A stretch of 64,000 bases of DNA from positions 55,842-119,841 of the forward strand of contig SCVB01000006.1 in NCBI GenBank assembly GCA_004296955.1. Direction: 5' to 3'. The translations under genes and the position numbers were made by a program. Below, in pieces: positions 42,301 through 51,708 of the stretch. A model generated the notes under the pieces. That model did no database searches. It saw only the letters and a program-made list of their open reading frames with translations, and was not told where the DNA came from. The DNA comes from Brevundimonas sp. GTDB taxonomy: Bacteria; Pseudomonadota; Alphaproteobacteria; Caulobacterales; Caulobacteraceae. How positions within the stretch are numbered: the stretch's first letter is position 1; each line of letters opens with the position of its first letter.

Positions 42301-42529
42301 GGATCGCCTGGCTGGCATTGAAGACGTAGTAGTCGAGCAGGTCGTTCCCGTCGCCGCCCTCCAGCCTCAGCAGCCCGACCGGGGCCTCCCGGTTTCGGCC
42401 GACATGCAGGACGTCATTGCCGCCGAGACCGCGAAGGGTATCCGATCCGCCCGCGTCGTCATTGATGACGTCATCACCGGCGGACCCGGTCAGGATTTCG
42501 GACGCGGCGGCGCCCGTGATTGTCGGCAT
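39386..42529 (-). CDS. Large RTX calcium-binding protein without a catalytic domain
   Basis: 1047 residues. RTX repeats begin at residue 6 (TGAAASEILTGSAGDDVIN) and recur throughout (GGRGDDRLDGGAGNDILHG, GGAGDDDLQGGFGRDILVG, GGLGDDRIDGGSGHD). A ~200-residue unit is duplicated: TDFTGGIGGDRIAWG...FLTGWGGGNPF and TDFTTGPVGDVLNWG...YLTGWNGYNPF. Then the shared module FSGYRLL/NGDDFILKGPDGG/VESIRFGDGRVLELNRMYG, four VLPG repeats (PQVLPGADD twice, PLVLPGVD, PEVLPGPAD) and the end GADDWAL. Probably a secreted adhesin or surface-layer-like protein. Second of four tandem RTX genes. Confidence 0.9.
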   Translation of the reverse strand: MPTITGAAASEILTGSAGDDVINDDAGGSDTLRGLGGNDVLHVGRNREAPVGLLRLEGGDGNDLLDYYVFNASQAILEGGAGDDVFRLWAVPGAVQISTGSGADIIDFGQLNPTWGGSLSVTDFTGGIGGDRIAWGDHPTWAFVFLTGWGGGNPFADGYLRLTQVGANAVLWMDLDGDGGSQAAFALVTFLNTQASALTAWNLGYDPAGAPVPGQTINGSAAGETLQGTNGGDVISGLDGDDLLFGGRGDDRLDGGAGNDILHGNLGTDVLDGGDGDDQLFDSGEDSPGASFGNDILNGGAGNDYISVSRWSGVADVLTLSGGGGQDELHVGGDGAFTSVLDGGMDADRFYLDGHIRARLTVTTGAGSDTIVMGMIVAETQAITVTDFTTGPVGDVLNWGSALDFYLTGWNGYNPFQLGFARLVQSGADVFLQLDRDGSASQHDWKTLFVFNQTTVAAFTSANLGFNPNVVPGQSFTGGDIDDVFNGTNGNDVMQGQGGNDTLKGGAGDDDLQGGFGRDILVGGEGDDRYNGGGGGEQAATYVGGVYTGGGDLADFRAATGGVTVDLSLPESPQNTGQGIDTFIGIEDVFGSQFDDVITGNRYSPGLLMGNDGNDTLAAGVYLVGGAGDDILIATFLCTMDGGSGQDTAVFDGPRSEFTITPGPDGSVLLTRYGSLTYTVRGVEFLRFTDGLHDINGVKAPNVINGTPNADVLVGSNDGDILNGGDSDDLMTGGLGDDAIDGGAGVDTAVFNGPSAAHAIITGGATTTVSGPEGTDTLTGVERLRFSDATLIVGAGGGQYFLGGPDPDTLTGTNFNDQIEGGAGHDRLSGGAGDDLITGGLGDDRIDGGSGHDVLTVSGAFSGYRLLMNGDDFILKGPDGGDSLTGVESIRFGDGRVLELNRMYGPDVDDGARVDGRIPEALLTGGGPAVERPQVLPGADDPATDPAKGGASDPQVLPGADDGDRWLWKDDDAPLVLPGVDVRVPAHAKDFGLPEVLPGPADHPLFRLGPNAPTIEFSGWRLMVDDQGLVEDFAVRGGRWGADDWAL
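39815..39949 (-). repeat. 135-nt near-identical RTX segment, copy 1
   Basis: Encodes the RYRLL/NGDDF...LELNRMYG module of the second RTX gene. By eye about 95% identical to copies at 43117 and 46564. Confidence 0.85.
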
Positions 42530-42666
42530 GGTCTCCCCCCGGGCGACACCGCCGCTGACCGACGGTCCCGCTCGAGATAGATCAGGGTTGCATCAGGCTC
42601 GCAAGCACTTGTTCGATGACGGCAAGCCCAACCTTGGGCGAAGGGACTCTTCGGCGCCGGCCCCGG

Positions 42667-45600
42667 TCACAGGTCCCAGGCGTCCGGCCCCCAGCCGCCG
42701 CCGCGGAGGTAGTGAAGGTCCGGACCTTGCTCGTCGACCGTCAGCCGCTGACCCAACCACCGGTCGAACAGGGCGGCGAGATCCAGCGGGGCCAGCGTCC
42801 GCCCGTCCGGTCCCGGCAGAACCTCCGGCTGGTCGAAGCCCTTGACCCTGGCCGGCGTCCAGTCGTCCGCGCCCGGCAGGACCTCGGGGCCGTCGAACCC
42901 CTTGTCCCCGGCGATGAAGACGTCCTCCGCCCCCGGCAGGACAAGCGGCGCATCGTCGTCCTTCCAGACCCGGGCGTCCCCGTCATCCACCGCGGGCAAC
43001 ACCTCGGGCCCGCCGCCGTCCTTGCCGGTCAGGGCGCCGTCCCCGGCCGGGGCCCTGTCCGACAGCAGGTGTTCCGGAATTTGCCCGTCCGCCCAGGCCC
43101 GCCCATCGACGTCCAGCCCGTACATCCGGTTCAGCTCCAGCACCCGCCCGTCGCCGAAGCGGATGCTTTCGACCCCGGTCAGGGAGTCGCCCCCGTCCGG
43201 TCCCTTGAGGATGAAGTCGTCGCCGTTCTGCAGCAGGCGGTAGCCGGAGAAGTTGCCGCTGACGATCAAAACGTCGTTTCCGCCCCCGCCGTCGATAAAG
43301 TCGTTGCCGAGGTCGCCCCGCAATTGGTCCTCGTCAGTCGACCCATAAATCCGCCAACCAATCTGCTGCCCGAGGGGGGCACCGGTCAACACATCCGCCG
43401 CTTGAAGAATCCCGCCGGCCGACGCGAAGACCGATTCCCATTCTCCATCCCCTGTCTGGTCAATATAGATGTAACTATAACCATCGATCATCCGAACCGC
43501 GAGGCTCATGTTGATGTTGTAGAGAGCGGAAACGTCGAGAGTGTCTTCAGATGCCGTGAAATCGTAGACGATGTCGAAGTTGGAGAATGTAGAATCGGTG
43601 CCGGTCAACAATACGAACACGTCTCTGCCCGCTCCGCCATAGTAGCTATCTCGTCCGAGACCTCCGGCGATACGATCGTCTCCGCCGCCAGCATAGATGA
43701 GATCATCGCCGCCACCTCCAAGAAACTCGCTGGCCTCCGCGCCACCCTGCAAGATGTTGTCTTGATCATCCCCTGAGATGACAGCCAAGTTTGGCGAGCC
43801 CGTTGCGAAGCGGAAGATGCGCGATGCTCCTCCCTCGACAAATGTGTTTCCGGACGCGTCTCGAAATGCGTCTGTGCCGACCAGAACAGTATACGCCGTG
43901 TTGGAATCCAGATCAGTAAACGGATTGATGAACGCGCTGAAACCGGAGAACCTTACTTGATCGACATCATTCGCGGAGATTATGTGAACGACCACGCCGT
44001 CTGTATCTCTGACGATCTGAATGTTGCCGGTCCCAGCGACGACAGCCTCGGAAAAATAGAGTCCGATATCCGCATTGGGCGCGACGTCGGCCTGATCGGC
44101 CGAAGGCAAGGTAACCGTCAGCATTGGCGGAGCAGTGTCGCGATCTGGCTCGATTGTGAACTGAAGCGTGCCGGGATCGTCGATACCCGCGAAAGGGATG
44201 CCTTGCAGGTCCAGAATGGCGTTCTCACCGATATCGACCCAATAGCCGATTCCGACGTCCATTCCGCTCGGTAGATCGATTGTTACCGTATCGCCCGAAA
44301 AGCTTATGCGATTGCTGTTGATGGAAAGAACCATATCGACGGAGTTGTCCGACACGCGCCGTACGCTGATGCTGCCGCTGCCCCGCTGAACACTCTCGTC
44401 GAAGATCAACTCGATGTTGATATTGCGATCCACACTGATCTCCCCACGGCTCGGTGTGGAGCTGACCAGGCGAGGAGGATAGGTGTCGCCACCTCCACCG
44501 CGACCATAGGGCGACCAGACCGACGGCAATTCGGGGGTGTCAGGCGCGGTGGAGCCACGATCGTAGAGGGCTCGCAGATCGATATTCAATACCGCCGGAC
44601 TGTTGCGTTCGTTCACGCCGAGGACGCGCAACTCTTCGATCCGCCCACCACTTCCACCCATGTCGAGTACAGTGAAACGGGCGAGCACGGTGTTCGTGTT
44701 GTCGCGTGCATGGATTGTGACGATCGCGTCGGATTCGCCGGTCCTTTGAATCCGGATCTGGTCGGCGGACGTAACCTCGCCGGCGCCGTAGAGATAGATG
44801 ACGTCGGTCCCGCCGCCCCCTTGGTCGTCAATGATATCATCGCCCCGACGAAGGCCGATATGGTAGAAGTCGCCGCTGCCACTACCCATCAGAGTGTCGA
44901 GCCCGAAGCCACCGTCGAGATTGTCCGAGCCGGAACCACCGTTCAGCGTGTCGTCGCCGCCGGCGCCGGAGAGGAAATCGTCCCCGCCCATGCCATTGAG
45001 CAGATCGTTGCCCTCGCCACCGGTTTTATAGTCGGTATCCTCCGAGCCGGACCAGCGGATCGAGGAATCCACGAAACTCCACGTACCAAACCCTGCTCCT
45101 CGTTCATCTTGAGGAACGTTTTCCGTAACGTAGCTATTGTTTATTCTGGATACGATCACCGAGTGAAAGCGCCCATTCGCAACAAAGCTGCTGCTTATGA
45201 TGTCATCCAGAGAATGGATAGATATGCGCGGGCCGAGCCAGTTGTCGGCGATCTGAACAGAGCCATTGGTGTTCGAGACCACAATAAAGGAATGGGCAGA
45301 TACCGAGCCGGCTGCGTCGAATGAAGGTTCTCCCGCAATGTTGCGGTATATACGAACTACGTCTCCTGCCTGCAGAAAATTTCGCAAATCTGCGACACTT
45401 GTATGAGACGTGTAGGCATCCCAACCGTCTCCGGCCGCGTTTGCGTTGCCATGGCTTTGGCCCGGTGAGTGAGGTACCACATAAGCGACATCTGATGGCC
45501 TACGAGGATCGCCGCCAAATGTTCGATTGTTCAGGTCAAAAAACGGAAGACCTGCAAGATTGGTGACACCCCAAACAAACGCGGCGCAACCGTCGCGTGT

Positions 45601-45699
45601 CCACGCTACTCCGTTATTCGCCACTGCGATCGCGACAATCTCGCTCGCAGTTACGCCCCCCCGAATTTCACCCGCGTGGAGAGTCCCGACTGCTGGCAT
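42667..45699 (-). CDS. RTX protein with N-terminal Cys/His peptidase-like (CHAP/NlpC-P60) domain and Ig-like domains
   Basis: 1010 residues from ATG 45699. The N-terminal ~200 look like a CHAP/NlpC-P60 fold: Cys in RDGCAAFVWGV (residue 38), then GDVVRIYR, His in VSAHSFIVVS (136) and ADNW (152-154). RTX repeats at about 215-270, two SbsA/Ig-like domains at about 390-600 (PPRLVSSTPSRGEISVDRNI, NIELIFDESVQRGSG; PPMLTVTLPSADQADVAPNA), more RTX, then the shared module FSGYRLL/VESIRFGDGRVLELNRMYG, VLPG repeats and end GPDAWDL. The front two-thirds has looser codon use and lower GC than the tail. May cut or bind cell wall; activity unproven. Confidence 0.85.
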   Translation of the reverse strand: MPAVGTLHAGEIRGGVTASEIVAIAVANNGVAWTRDGCAAFVWGVTNLAGLPFFDLNNRTFGGDPRRPSDVAYVVPHSPGQSHGNANAAGDGWDAYTSHTSVADLRNFLQAGDVVRIYRNIAGEPSFDAAGSVSAHSFIVVSNTNGSVQIADNWLGPRISIHSLDDIISSSFVANGRFHSVIVSRINNSYVTENVPQDERGAGFGTWSFVDSSIRWSGSEDTDYKTGGEGNDLLNGMGGDDFLSGAGGDDTLNGGSGSDNLDGGFGLDTLMGSGSGDFYHIGLRRGDDIIDDQGGGGTDVIYLYGAGEVTSADQIRIQRTGESDAIVTIHARDNTNTVLARFTVLDMGGSGGRIEELRVLGVNERNSPAVLNIDLRALYDRGSTAPDTPELPSVWSPYGRGGGGDTYPPRLVSSTPSRGEISVDRNINIELIFDESVQRGSGSISVRRVSDNSVDMVLSINSNRISFSGDTVTIDLPSGMDVGIGYWVDIGENAILDLQGIPFAGIDDPGTLQFTIEPDRDTAPPMLTVTLPSADQADVAPNADIGLYFSEAVVAGTGNIQIVRDTDGVVVHIISANDVDQVRFSGFSAFINPFTDLDSNTAYTVLVGTDAFRDASGNTFVEGGASRIFRFATGSPNLAVISGDDQDNILQGGAEASEFLGGGGDDLIYAGGGDDRIAGGLGRDSYYGGAGRDVFVLLTGTDSTFSNFDIVYDFTASEDTLDVSALYNINMSLAVRMIDGYSYIYIDQTGDGEWESVFASAGGILQAADVLTGAPLGQQIGWRIYGSTDEDQLRGDLGNDFIDGGGGNDVLIVSGNFSGYRLLQNGDDFILKGPDGGDSLTGVESIRFGDGRVLELNRMYGLDVDGRAWADGQIPEHLLSDRAPAGDGALTGKDGGGPEVLPAVDDGDARVWKDDDAPLVLPGAEDVFIAGDKGFDGPEVLPGADDWTPARVKGFDQPEVLPGPDGRTLAPLDLAALFDRWLGQRLTVDEQGPDLHYLRGGGWGPDAWDL
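43117..43251 (-). repeat. 135-nt near-identical RTX segment, copy 2
   Basis: Same segment in the third RTX gene; differs from copies 1 and 3 at only a handful of bases. Confidence 0.85.
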
Positions 45700-45793
45700 T
45701 GCGCTCACCACCAAATATCAATGGTCGATGAGTAGTTGTACTAGATATTCCTACACGCGCCAGCAGAATTGGGGCGCGAGACGACGAAGCCCT

Positions 45794-46080
45794 CTACCGC
45801 CGGACTTCTGGAACCTGATCCGGTGCGGGGATCAGACTCTCCACGCCCAGCCGCCGCTTCTTGTCTTCCTTCTACGCTTCAAGGTTGCCCTCGAACCACT
45901 CCACGTGGCTGTCGCCTTCGAACGCCAGGATATGCGTCGCCAGGCGGTCGAGGAACCAGCGGTCGTGGGAGATGACCACGGCGCAGCCGGCGAAGCCTTC
46001 CAGCGCCTCCTCGAGGTTCTGCAGCGTCTTGATGTCCAGGTCGTTGGTCGGTTCGTCGAGCAGGAGCAGATTGCCGCCCG
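45794..46080 (-). pseudogene. ettA: Decayed copy of the 3' end of ettA
   Basis: About 287 nt align with 48457-48742, the last ~95 codons of intact ettA, at roughly 90% identity by eye. The copy has lost its 5' part, carries an in-frame TAG where ettA has TAT (Tyr), and a +1 insertion near the end shifts the frame. It cannot make protein. It lies in the gap between the third and fourth RTX genes; the rest of that gap (45715-45793, 46081-46173) shows nothing else. Confidence 0.85.
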
Positions 46081-46173
46081 CCTGCAGACCATACTGGTCC
46101 TGCCGACTGGCTCCTCAACTGGAAGTCAGTGGGCTGTGAACCACCACCGGCCGCCAAGGCCGGCCGGGCGGAC

Positions 46174-47940
46174 TCATTGCCAGGGGTCCGGGCCGGCGAG
46201 GGAGCCGTAGTCGCCGTCATGGTCGTGACGCAGATGATGGCCGTCCGGGCTCTCGACGATCAGAGGGTTGATCTCCCCGTCCATCTGCAGGCGCCACAGG
46301 GGCCCCCGGTCATCGAGGCCGTCCGGCAGGCCAGCGTCGACGACCCCGGGCAGAACCAGCGGCGCGCCGGCGTCCTTGACCGGGAAGAAGACGTCGTCCT
46401 CCAGGCCGGGCAGGACCTCGGGCAGGTCCAAGCCCTTGTCGGATCCCCCGTCGGGATCGTTCACGCCGGGCAGGACCAATGGTTCCGCCCCGCCTGCTGA
46501 TCCGTCGGAGAGCAGGGCGTCCGATATCCGGCCGTCCGTCCAGCCGGAGGTGTCCACATCCGGTCCGTACATCCGGTTCAGCTCCAGCACCCGCCCGTCG
46601 CCGAAGCGGATGCTCTCGATCCCGGTCAGGGAGTCGCCCCCGTCCGGTCCCTTGAGGATGAAGTCGTCGCCGTTCTGCAGCAGGCGATAGCTGGAGACGT
46701 CGCCGGAGACGATCAGGATGTCGTGGCCCGAGCCGCCGTCGATGCGGTCGTCGCCGGGGCCGCCGTTCATCTGGTCGGCTCCCGCACCGCCGATAAGCAC
46801 GTCGTCGCCCGCGCCGCCGCTCAGCACGTCATCGCCGGCCCCGCCGTCGAGGATGTCGTCGCCGGATCTGCCATCAAGCGTGTCGTCGCCGCCGTCGCCG
46901 TTGAGGGTGTCATGGCCCAAGGCGCCCGAGAACCGGTCGTTGGCCGGCGTGCCGGTGAAGGTGACGCTGGCGTAAGCGAGGTCGATGACCCGTACGCCGG
47001 CCGCGGTCGTCAGGAGCAGCAACCCGCCGTCGTCGATCAGGTCGAGGCCGTTGTAGATGGAGCCGTTGCCGGTCGGATAGAGGTCGACACCGAGCGGGAC
47101 GCTGTAGGTCAGCGACCAGTCCGAGACCCGGATCACCTCGAGCACATCCGATCCGATGTTCAGTACGAACAGGAACCGCCCATCCGCGCTGAACTGCGCG
47201 TCCGCGATGGAACCCGCCGACTGCCGGCTGGTGAAGTCGCGGACCACATTGAGATCGCGGTCGTAGATGACGAAGGTGTTGTAGGTGATGATGGCGATGT
47301 CGCCGACGTTGCTGACGTCGCCACGGCCATCGTTGAAGCCGCTCTGACCGATTCTGTAGAGGTCGCTGCGGGCGATGATCCGATCCTGGCTGGCGGAATA
47401 GAGCGCGAATGGCGCGTTGCTGATGTTGCTCTCCAGAACCAGCACGAACTCCCCGTTCGGCGAGCGGATCATGGCGGTGCCGCCCCTCACGTCAGGGCCC
47501 CCGGCTACGTTGGACATGGTCGGCGTTTCCGCCGCCACGTCGAAGCGCCGCAGGGGCGTCCAGCCGGACCCCTGGAAGTGGGTGGTGAAGAGGGCGAACC
47601 CGTCCGCGTCGATGACGATGTCCGCAACACCGCCCTCATAGAAGGCCTGGGGTGTCGTAATCGTGGTCCGCGCCATGGTGGTCAGGTCGATGCGGAACAG
47701 GGCGACGCTGTTGCCGCCGCCCGGCGTCGGAACCAGGTCGGCCGAGCCGACAAGCAGGTAGCGGCCGTCGGGCGAAATCGCGATGCCGGACAGGTTGGCT
47801 CCGATGTCGATCGCCGACAGGAATTGTCCGCTCGTCGCGTCCCAGCGGGTCACCCGGCCCGCCCCGATCGAGAAGAGCACATTGCTCACTTCATCGAAGA
47901 CAAACTTTCCGCTCGAGGCGATCGTCGTACTGCGGTCCAT
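46174..47940 (-). CDS. RTX protein with N-terminal beta-propeller-like domain
   Basis: 588 residues. The first ~320 carry repeated blade-like motifs (ISPDGRYLLVGSADLV, RSPNGEFVLVLES, FSADGRFLFVLNIG), suggesting a YVTN/WD40-like beta-propeller. RTX repeats follow (GALGHDTLNGDGGDDTLDG, GGAGDDVLSGGAGDDVL), then the shared module SSYRLL/NGDDFILKGPDGG/IESIRFGDGRVLELNRMYG, VLPG repeats (PLVLPGVND, PEVLPGLED, PLVLPGVVD) and end GPDPWQ. Binding or adhesion is the likely role. GGAG lies before ATG 47940. Fourth RTX gene, flanked by the ettA remnant and intact ettA. Confidence 0.88.
   Translation of the reverse strand: MDRSTTIASSGKFVFDEVSNVLFSIGAGRVTRWDATSGQFLSAIDIGANLSGIAISPDGRYLLVGSADLVPTPGGGNSVALFRIDLTTMARTTITTPQAFYEGGVADIVIDADGFALFTTHFQGSGWTPLRRFDVAAETPTMSNVAGGPDVRGGTAMIRSPNGEFVLVLESNISNAPFALYSASQDRIIARSDLYRIGQSGFNDGRGDVSNVGDIAIITYNTFVIYDRDLNVVRDFTSRQSAGSIADAQFSADGRFLFVLNIGSDVLEVIRVSDWSLTYSVPLGVDLYPTGNGSIYNGLDLIDDGGLLLLTTAAGVRVIDLAYASVTFTGTPANDRFSGALGHDTLNGDGGDDTLDGRSGDDILDGGAGDDVLSGGAGDDVLIGGAGADQMNGGPGDDRIDGGSGHDILIVSGDVSSYRLLQNGDDFILKGPDGGDSLTGIESIRFGDGRVLELNRMYGPDVDTSGWTDGRISDALLSDGSAGGAEPLVLPGVNDPDGGSDKGLDLPEVLPGLEDDVFFPVKDAGAPLVLPGVVDAGLPDGLDDRGPLWRLQMDGEINPLIVESPDGHHLRHDHDGDYGSLAGPDPWQ
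46564..46698 (-). repeat. 135-nt near-identical RTX segment, copy 3
   Basis: Same segment in the fourth RTX gene. Confidence 0.85.
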
Positions 47941-48371
47941 AAGGCTCCAGTCGAGGGTCGAGCAACCGCTGGTATGGCGCCTCGATTACCTATTAACGCA
48001 TAGCTTGCGGCGAAGCATTCCGCCAGTCGGTGTGATTCAGCAATATCAACGATAGGAGTTGAGAGGAACTCGAATTCTCGCGGACGTTGAAAGTTGATGA
48101 GGGCGCGATGCGAGGCACCCGCGCGCAGCATCACCGCCGCGATCCTCGACGGCGTCGCGGGCGTCGGACACGTCCTGCTGCACGCGGCCTGGGCGGCCGC
48201 CCAGGCCCGCCTGGTCCAGCCATGTTCGCGCGCCCGCCTCCTCAGATTGGCCTCGCCCATGCGGAAGCGTTCGCAGACGACGCGCGCGCTCAGTCCGCCC
48301 ACGTAGGCCGCGCGCGCCAGTTCCCCCGACTGTTCGGTGACTACCGCATATCTTTGACGCAATCCGCCCAT
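47886..48371 (-). CDS. Small HTH protein, probably frameshifted
   Basis: The first ~60 residues form a plausible helix-turn-helix protein (ELARAAYVGGLSARVVCERF, RMGEANLRRRAREHGWTRR, AWAAAQA), the type seen in terminase-small-subunit-like or Caulobacter hypothetical regulators. After about residue 63 the composition changes (CSRTCPTPATPSR), while another frame of the same DNA reads DVSDARDAVEDRGGDAARG, so a frameshift is likely, and the end of this frame overlaps the start of the fourth RTX gene. It occupies most of the 516-nt gap 47941-48456; the AT-rich part next to the RTX gene (47941-48070) probably holds that gene's promoter. Confidence 0.4.
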   Translation of the reverse strand: MGGLRQRYAVVTEQSGELARAAYVGGLSARVVCERFRMGEANLRRRAREHGWTRRAWAAAQAACSRTCPTPATPSRIAAVMLRAGASHRALINFQRPREFEFLSTPIVDIAESHRLAECFAASYALIGNRGAIPAVARPSTGALWTAVRRSPRAESLSSMK

Positions 48372-48456
48372 GTCACCGCGCGGAGGATCCGTCGCGGCGA
48401 TATCGGACAGACCGGCACGGCGTAACGTCAGTACCGGTCGGGGGATTCGCGGGCGG

Positions 48457-50124
<1,668 letters not shown>

Positions 50125-50240
50125 GAGGTGCGTCGCGCCCTGTCGTCTGGAGTGCGGGGGAGGTTGGCGCGGGGTGTAGCGACCGCCGCGCCGTGAGGCA
50201 AATGACTAGCCCCATGACGCGGCGGATTGATGGCGTCGGG

Positions 50241-50993
50241 TCAGGCGTTGGCGCCGCCGTCGACGAGAATGCCCGAGCCGGTGACATAGCTCGCGCCGGG
50301 GCTGGCGAGGAAGGCGACGGCCGCCGCGACTTCCGCCGGCTGGCCATAGCGGGGCAGGGCCAGGCCGGGGAGCACGCTGGCCGCCAGGGGCCCGTCGGAG
50401 GGGTTCATGTCGGTGTCTGTCGGTCCGGGCCGGACGAGATTGACCGTGATCGCACGCGGACCCACCTCCCGGGCCAGGCCCCGGGTGAAGGATTCCAGCG
50501 CCGATTTGGTCGCCGCATAGACGGTGATGCCGGCGAAGGGCACGCGCTCGCCGACGTTGCTGCCGATGGTGATGATCCGGCCGCCGTCGGGGATGTGTCG
50601 CAGGGCCGCCTGGGTGGTCAGCAGGACGCCGCGCACATTGACGTCCAGCAGAACCTCGATCTCCTCCGGCGGCTGGTCGACGAAGGCGCCCATGCGGGCG
50701 ATGCCGGCGTTGTTGACGAGGATGTCGAGGCCGCCCAGGGCGGTCACGGCGCCGTCGACGGCCGCCCGGGCGCCGGCGGGCGTTCCCGCGTCGGCCTGAA
50801 GGGCCGCCGCCTGGCGCCCGGTCGCCCGGATCTCGGCGGCGAGGGACTCGGCGATGTCGGCCGACTTCTCATAGGTGATGGCCACATCGGCGCCGTCGGC
50901 GGCCAGGCGACGGGCGATGGCTGCGCCAATTCCGCGGCTGCCGCCGGTGACGAGGGCGCGCTTGCCGGCGAGGGGGAGGGAGGAGTCGGTCAT
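50241..50993 (-). CDS. Short-chain dehydrogenase/reductase
   Basis: 250 residues. Classical SDR: cofactor motif TGGSRGIGAA, NNAG, catalytic Ser in TIGSNVG, and YAATK with catalytic Tyr/Lys. Related to 3-oxoacyl-ACP-reductase-like enzymes; substrate unknown. It faces a TetR gene across 103 nt that contains an inverted repeat about 10 nt from its ATG, so it is probably the TetR protein's target. Confidence 0.9.
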   Translation of the reverse strand: MTDSSLPLAGKRALVTGGSRGIGAAIARRLAADGADVAITYEKSADIAESLAAEIRATGRQAAALQADAGTPAGARAAVDGAVTALGGLDILVNNAGIARMGAFVDQPPEEIEVLLDVNVRGVLLTTQAALRHIPDGGRIITIGSNVGERVPFAGITVYAATKSALESFTRGLAREVGPRAITVNLVRPGPTDTDMNPSDGPLAASVLPGLALPRYGQPAEVAAAVAFLASPGASYVTGSGILVDGGANA

Positions 50994-51002
50994 GGTGCGG
51001 TT

Positions 51003-51028
51003 CTTTCTGTAATGAGCAACACAGAAAG
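51003..51028. promoter_or_regulatory. Inverted repeat between SDR and TetR genes, candidate operator
   Basis: Perfect 8-bp arms CTTTCTGT (51003-51010) and ACAGAAAG (51021-51028), 10-nt spacer, in the divergent promoter region. Size and place suit a TetR dimer. Confidence 0.55.
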
Positions 51029-51096
51029 CCAGATGGAAAGCTTGCCCGCCTCCGTCAAGGGATTATGTATCGATCATTAGAAAAGGAGTCCGGAAA

Positions 51097-51708
51097 GTGC
51101 CGACGCGCGGCCGTCCCCGCAGTTTTGATCGCGACAAGGCCCTGTCCAGCGCCATGCGGGTGTTCTGGACCAAGGGCTACGCCGATGCGTCCATGGCCGA
51201 CCTGACCGGGGCCATGGGCATCAATTCGCCCAGCCTGTACGCGGCTTTCGGCAGCAAGGAGCAACTGTTCCGCGAAGCCGTGAAACTCTACCAGAGCTCA
51301 GAGGGCGGCGCCTTCTGCGCGGCCATGGGCGCGGCCACCGCCCGCGACGCGGTCGAGGCCGCCCTGGTGGCCGTCGCGGCGGCCGCCGAGTGTCCGGATC
51401 GACCGCCCGGCTGCCTGGTCCTGATGGCGGGCGCCCATCCCGACGCCCTGCCCAAGGGCGCCTGCAACGATCTGAGCGCCGTTCGCGCCGGGACCCTGGC
51501 TGCGCTGGAGGACCGTCTGCGCCAGGGTCGCGACGCGGGCGAGATTCCGCCGGACGCCGACCTCGCCGCCATGGCCGCCTTCTATAACACCGTCCAGCAG
51601 GGCATGGTCTTCCGCGCCCGCGACGGAGCCACGGCGGGCGAACTGCGCGGCACGGCGCGCGCCGCGATGCTGGCCTGGGACGGTCTGGCCGGCCTCAGGC
51701 GTAGTTGA
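51097..51708 (+). CDS. TetR/AcrR-family regulator
   Basis: 203 residues. HTH at the N-terminus (GRPRSFDRDKALSSAMRVFW, INSPSLYAAFGSKEQLFREA) and a helical ligand domain with GCLVLMAGAHP, like the AcuR/TetR_C_16-type group. GTG start with AGGAG 8 nt upstream. Likely represses the divergent SDR gene and itself. Its 3' end overlaps the convergent 2OG-oxygenase gene by 14 nt. Confidence 0.9.
   Translation: MPTRGRPRSFDRDKALSSAMRVFWTKGYADASMADLTGAMGINSPSLYAAFGSKEQLFREAVKLYQSSEGGAFCAAMGAATARDAVEAALVAVAAAAECPDRPPGCLVLMAGAHPDALPKGACNDLSAVRAGTLAALEDRLRQGRDAGEIPPDADLAAMAAFYNTVQQGMVFRARDGATAGELRGTARAAMLAWDGLAGLRRS

Noticed and set aside
45832-46092. Arg/Ser-rich minus-strand open frame in the RTX gap
   Set aside because: It is an out-of-frame reading of the decayed ettA copy, not a gene.
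36576-47940. CRISPR-like periodic repeats in the RTX region
   Set aside because: The periodicity is 27 nt (nonapeptide RTX repeats) within open reading frames, with no spacers.
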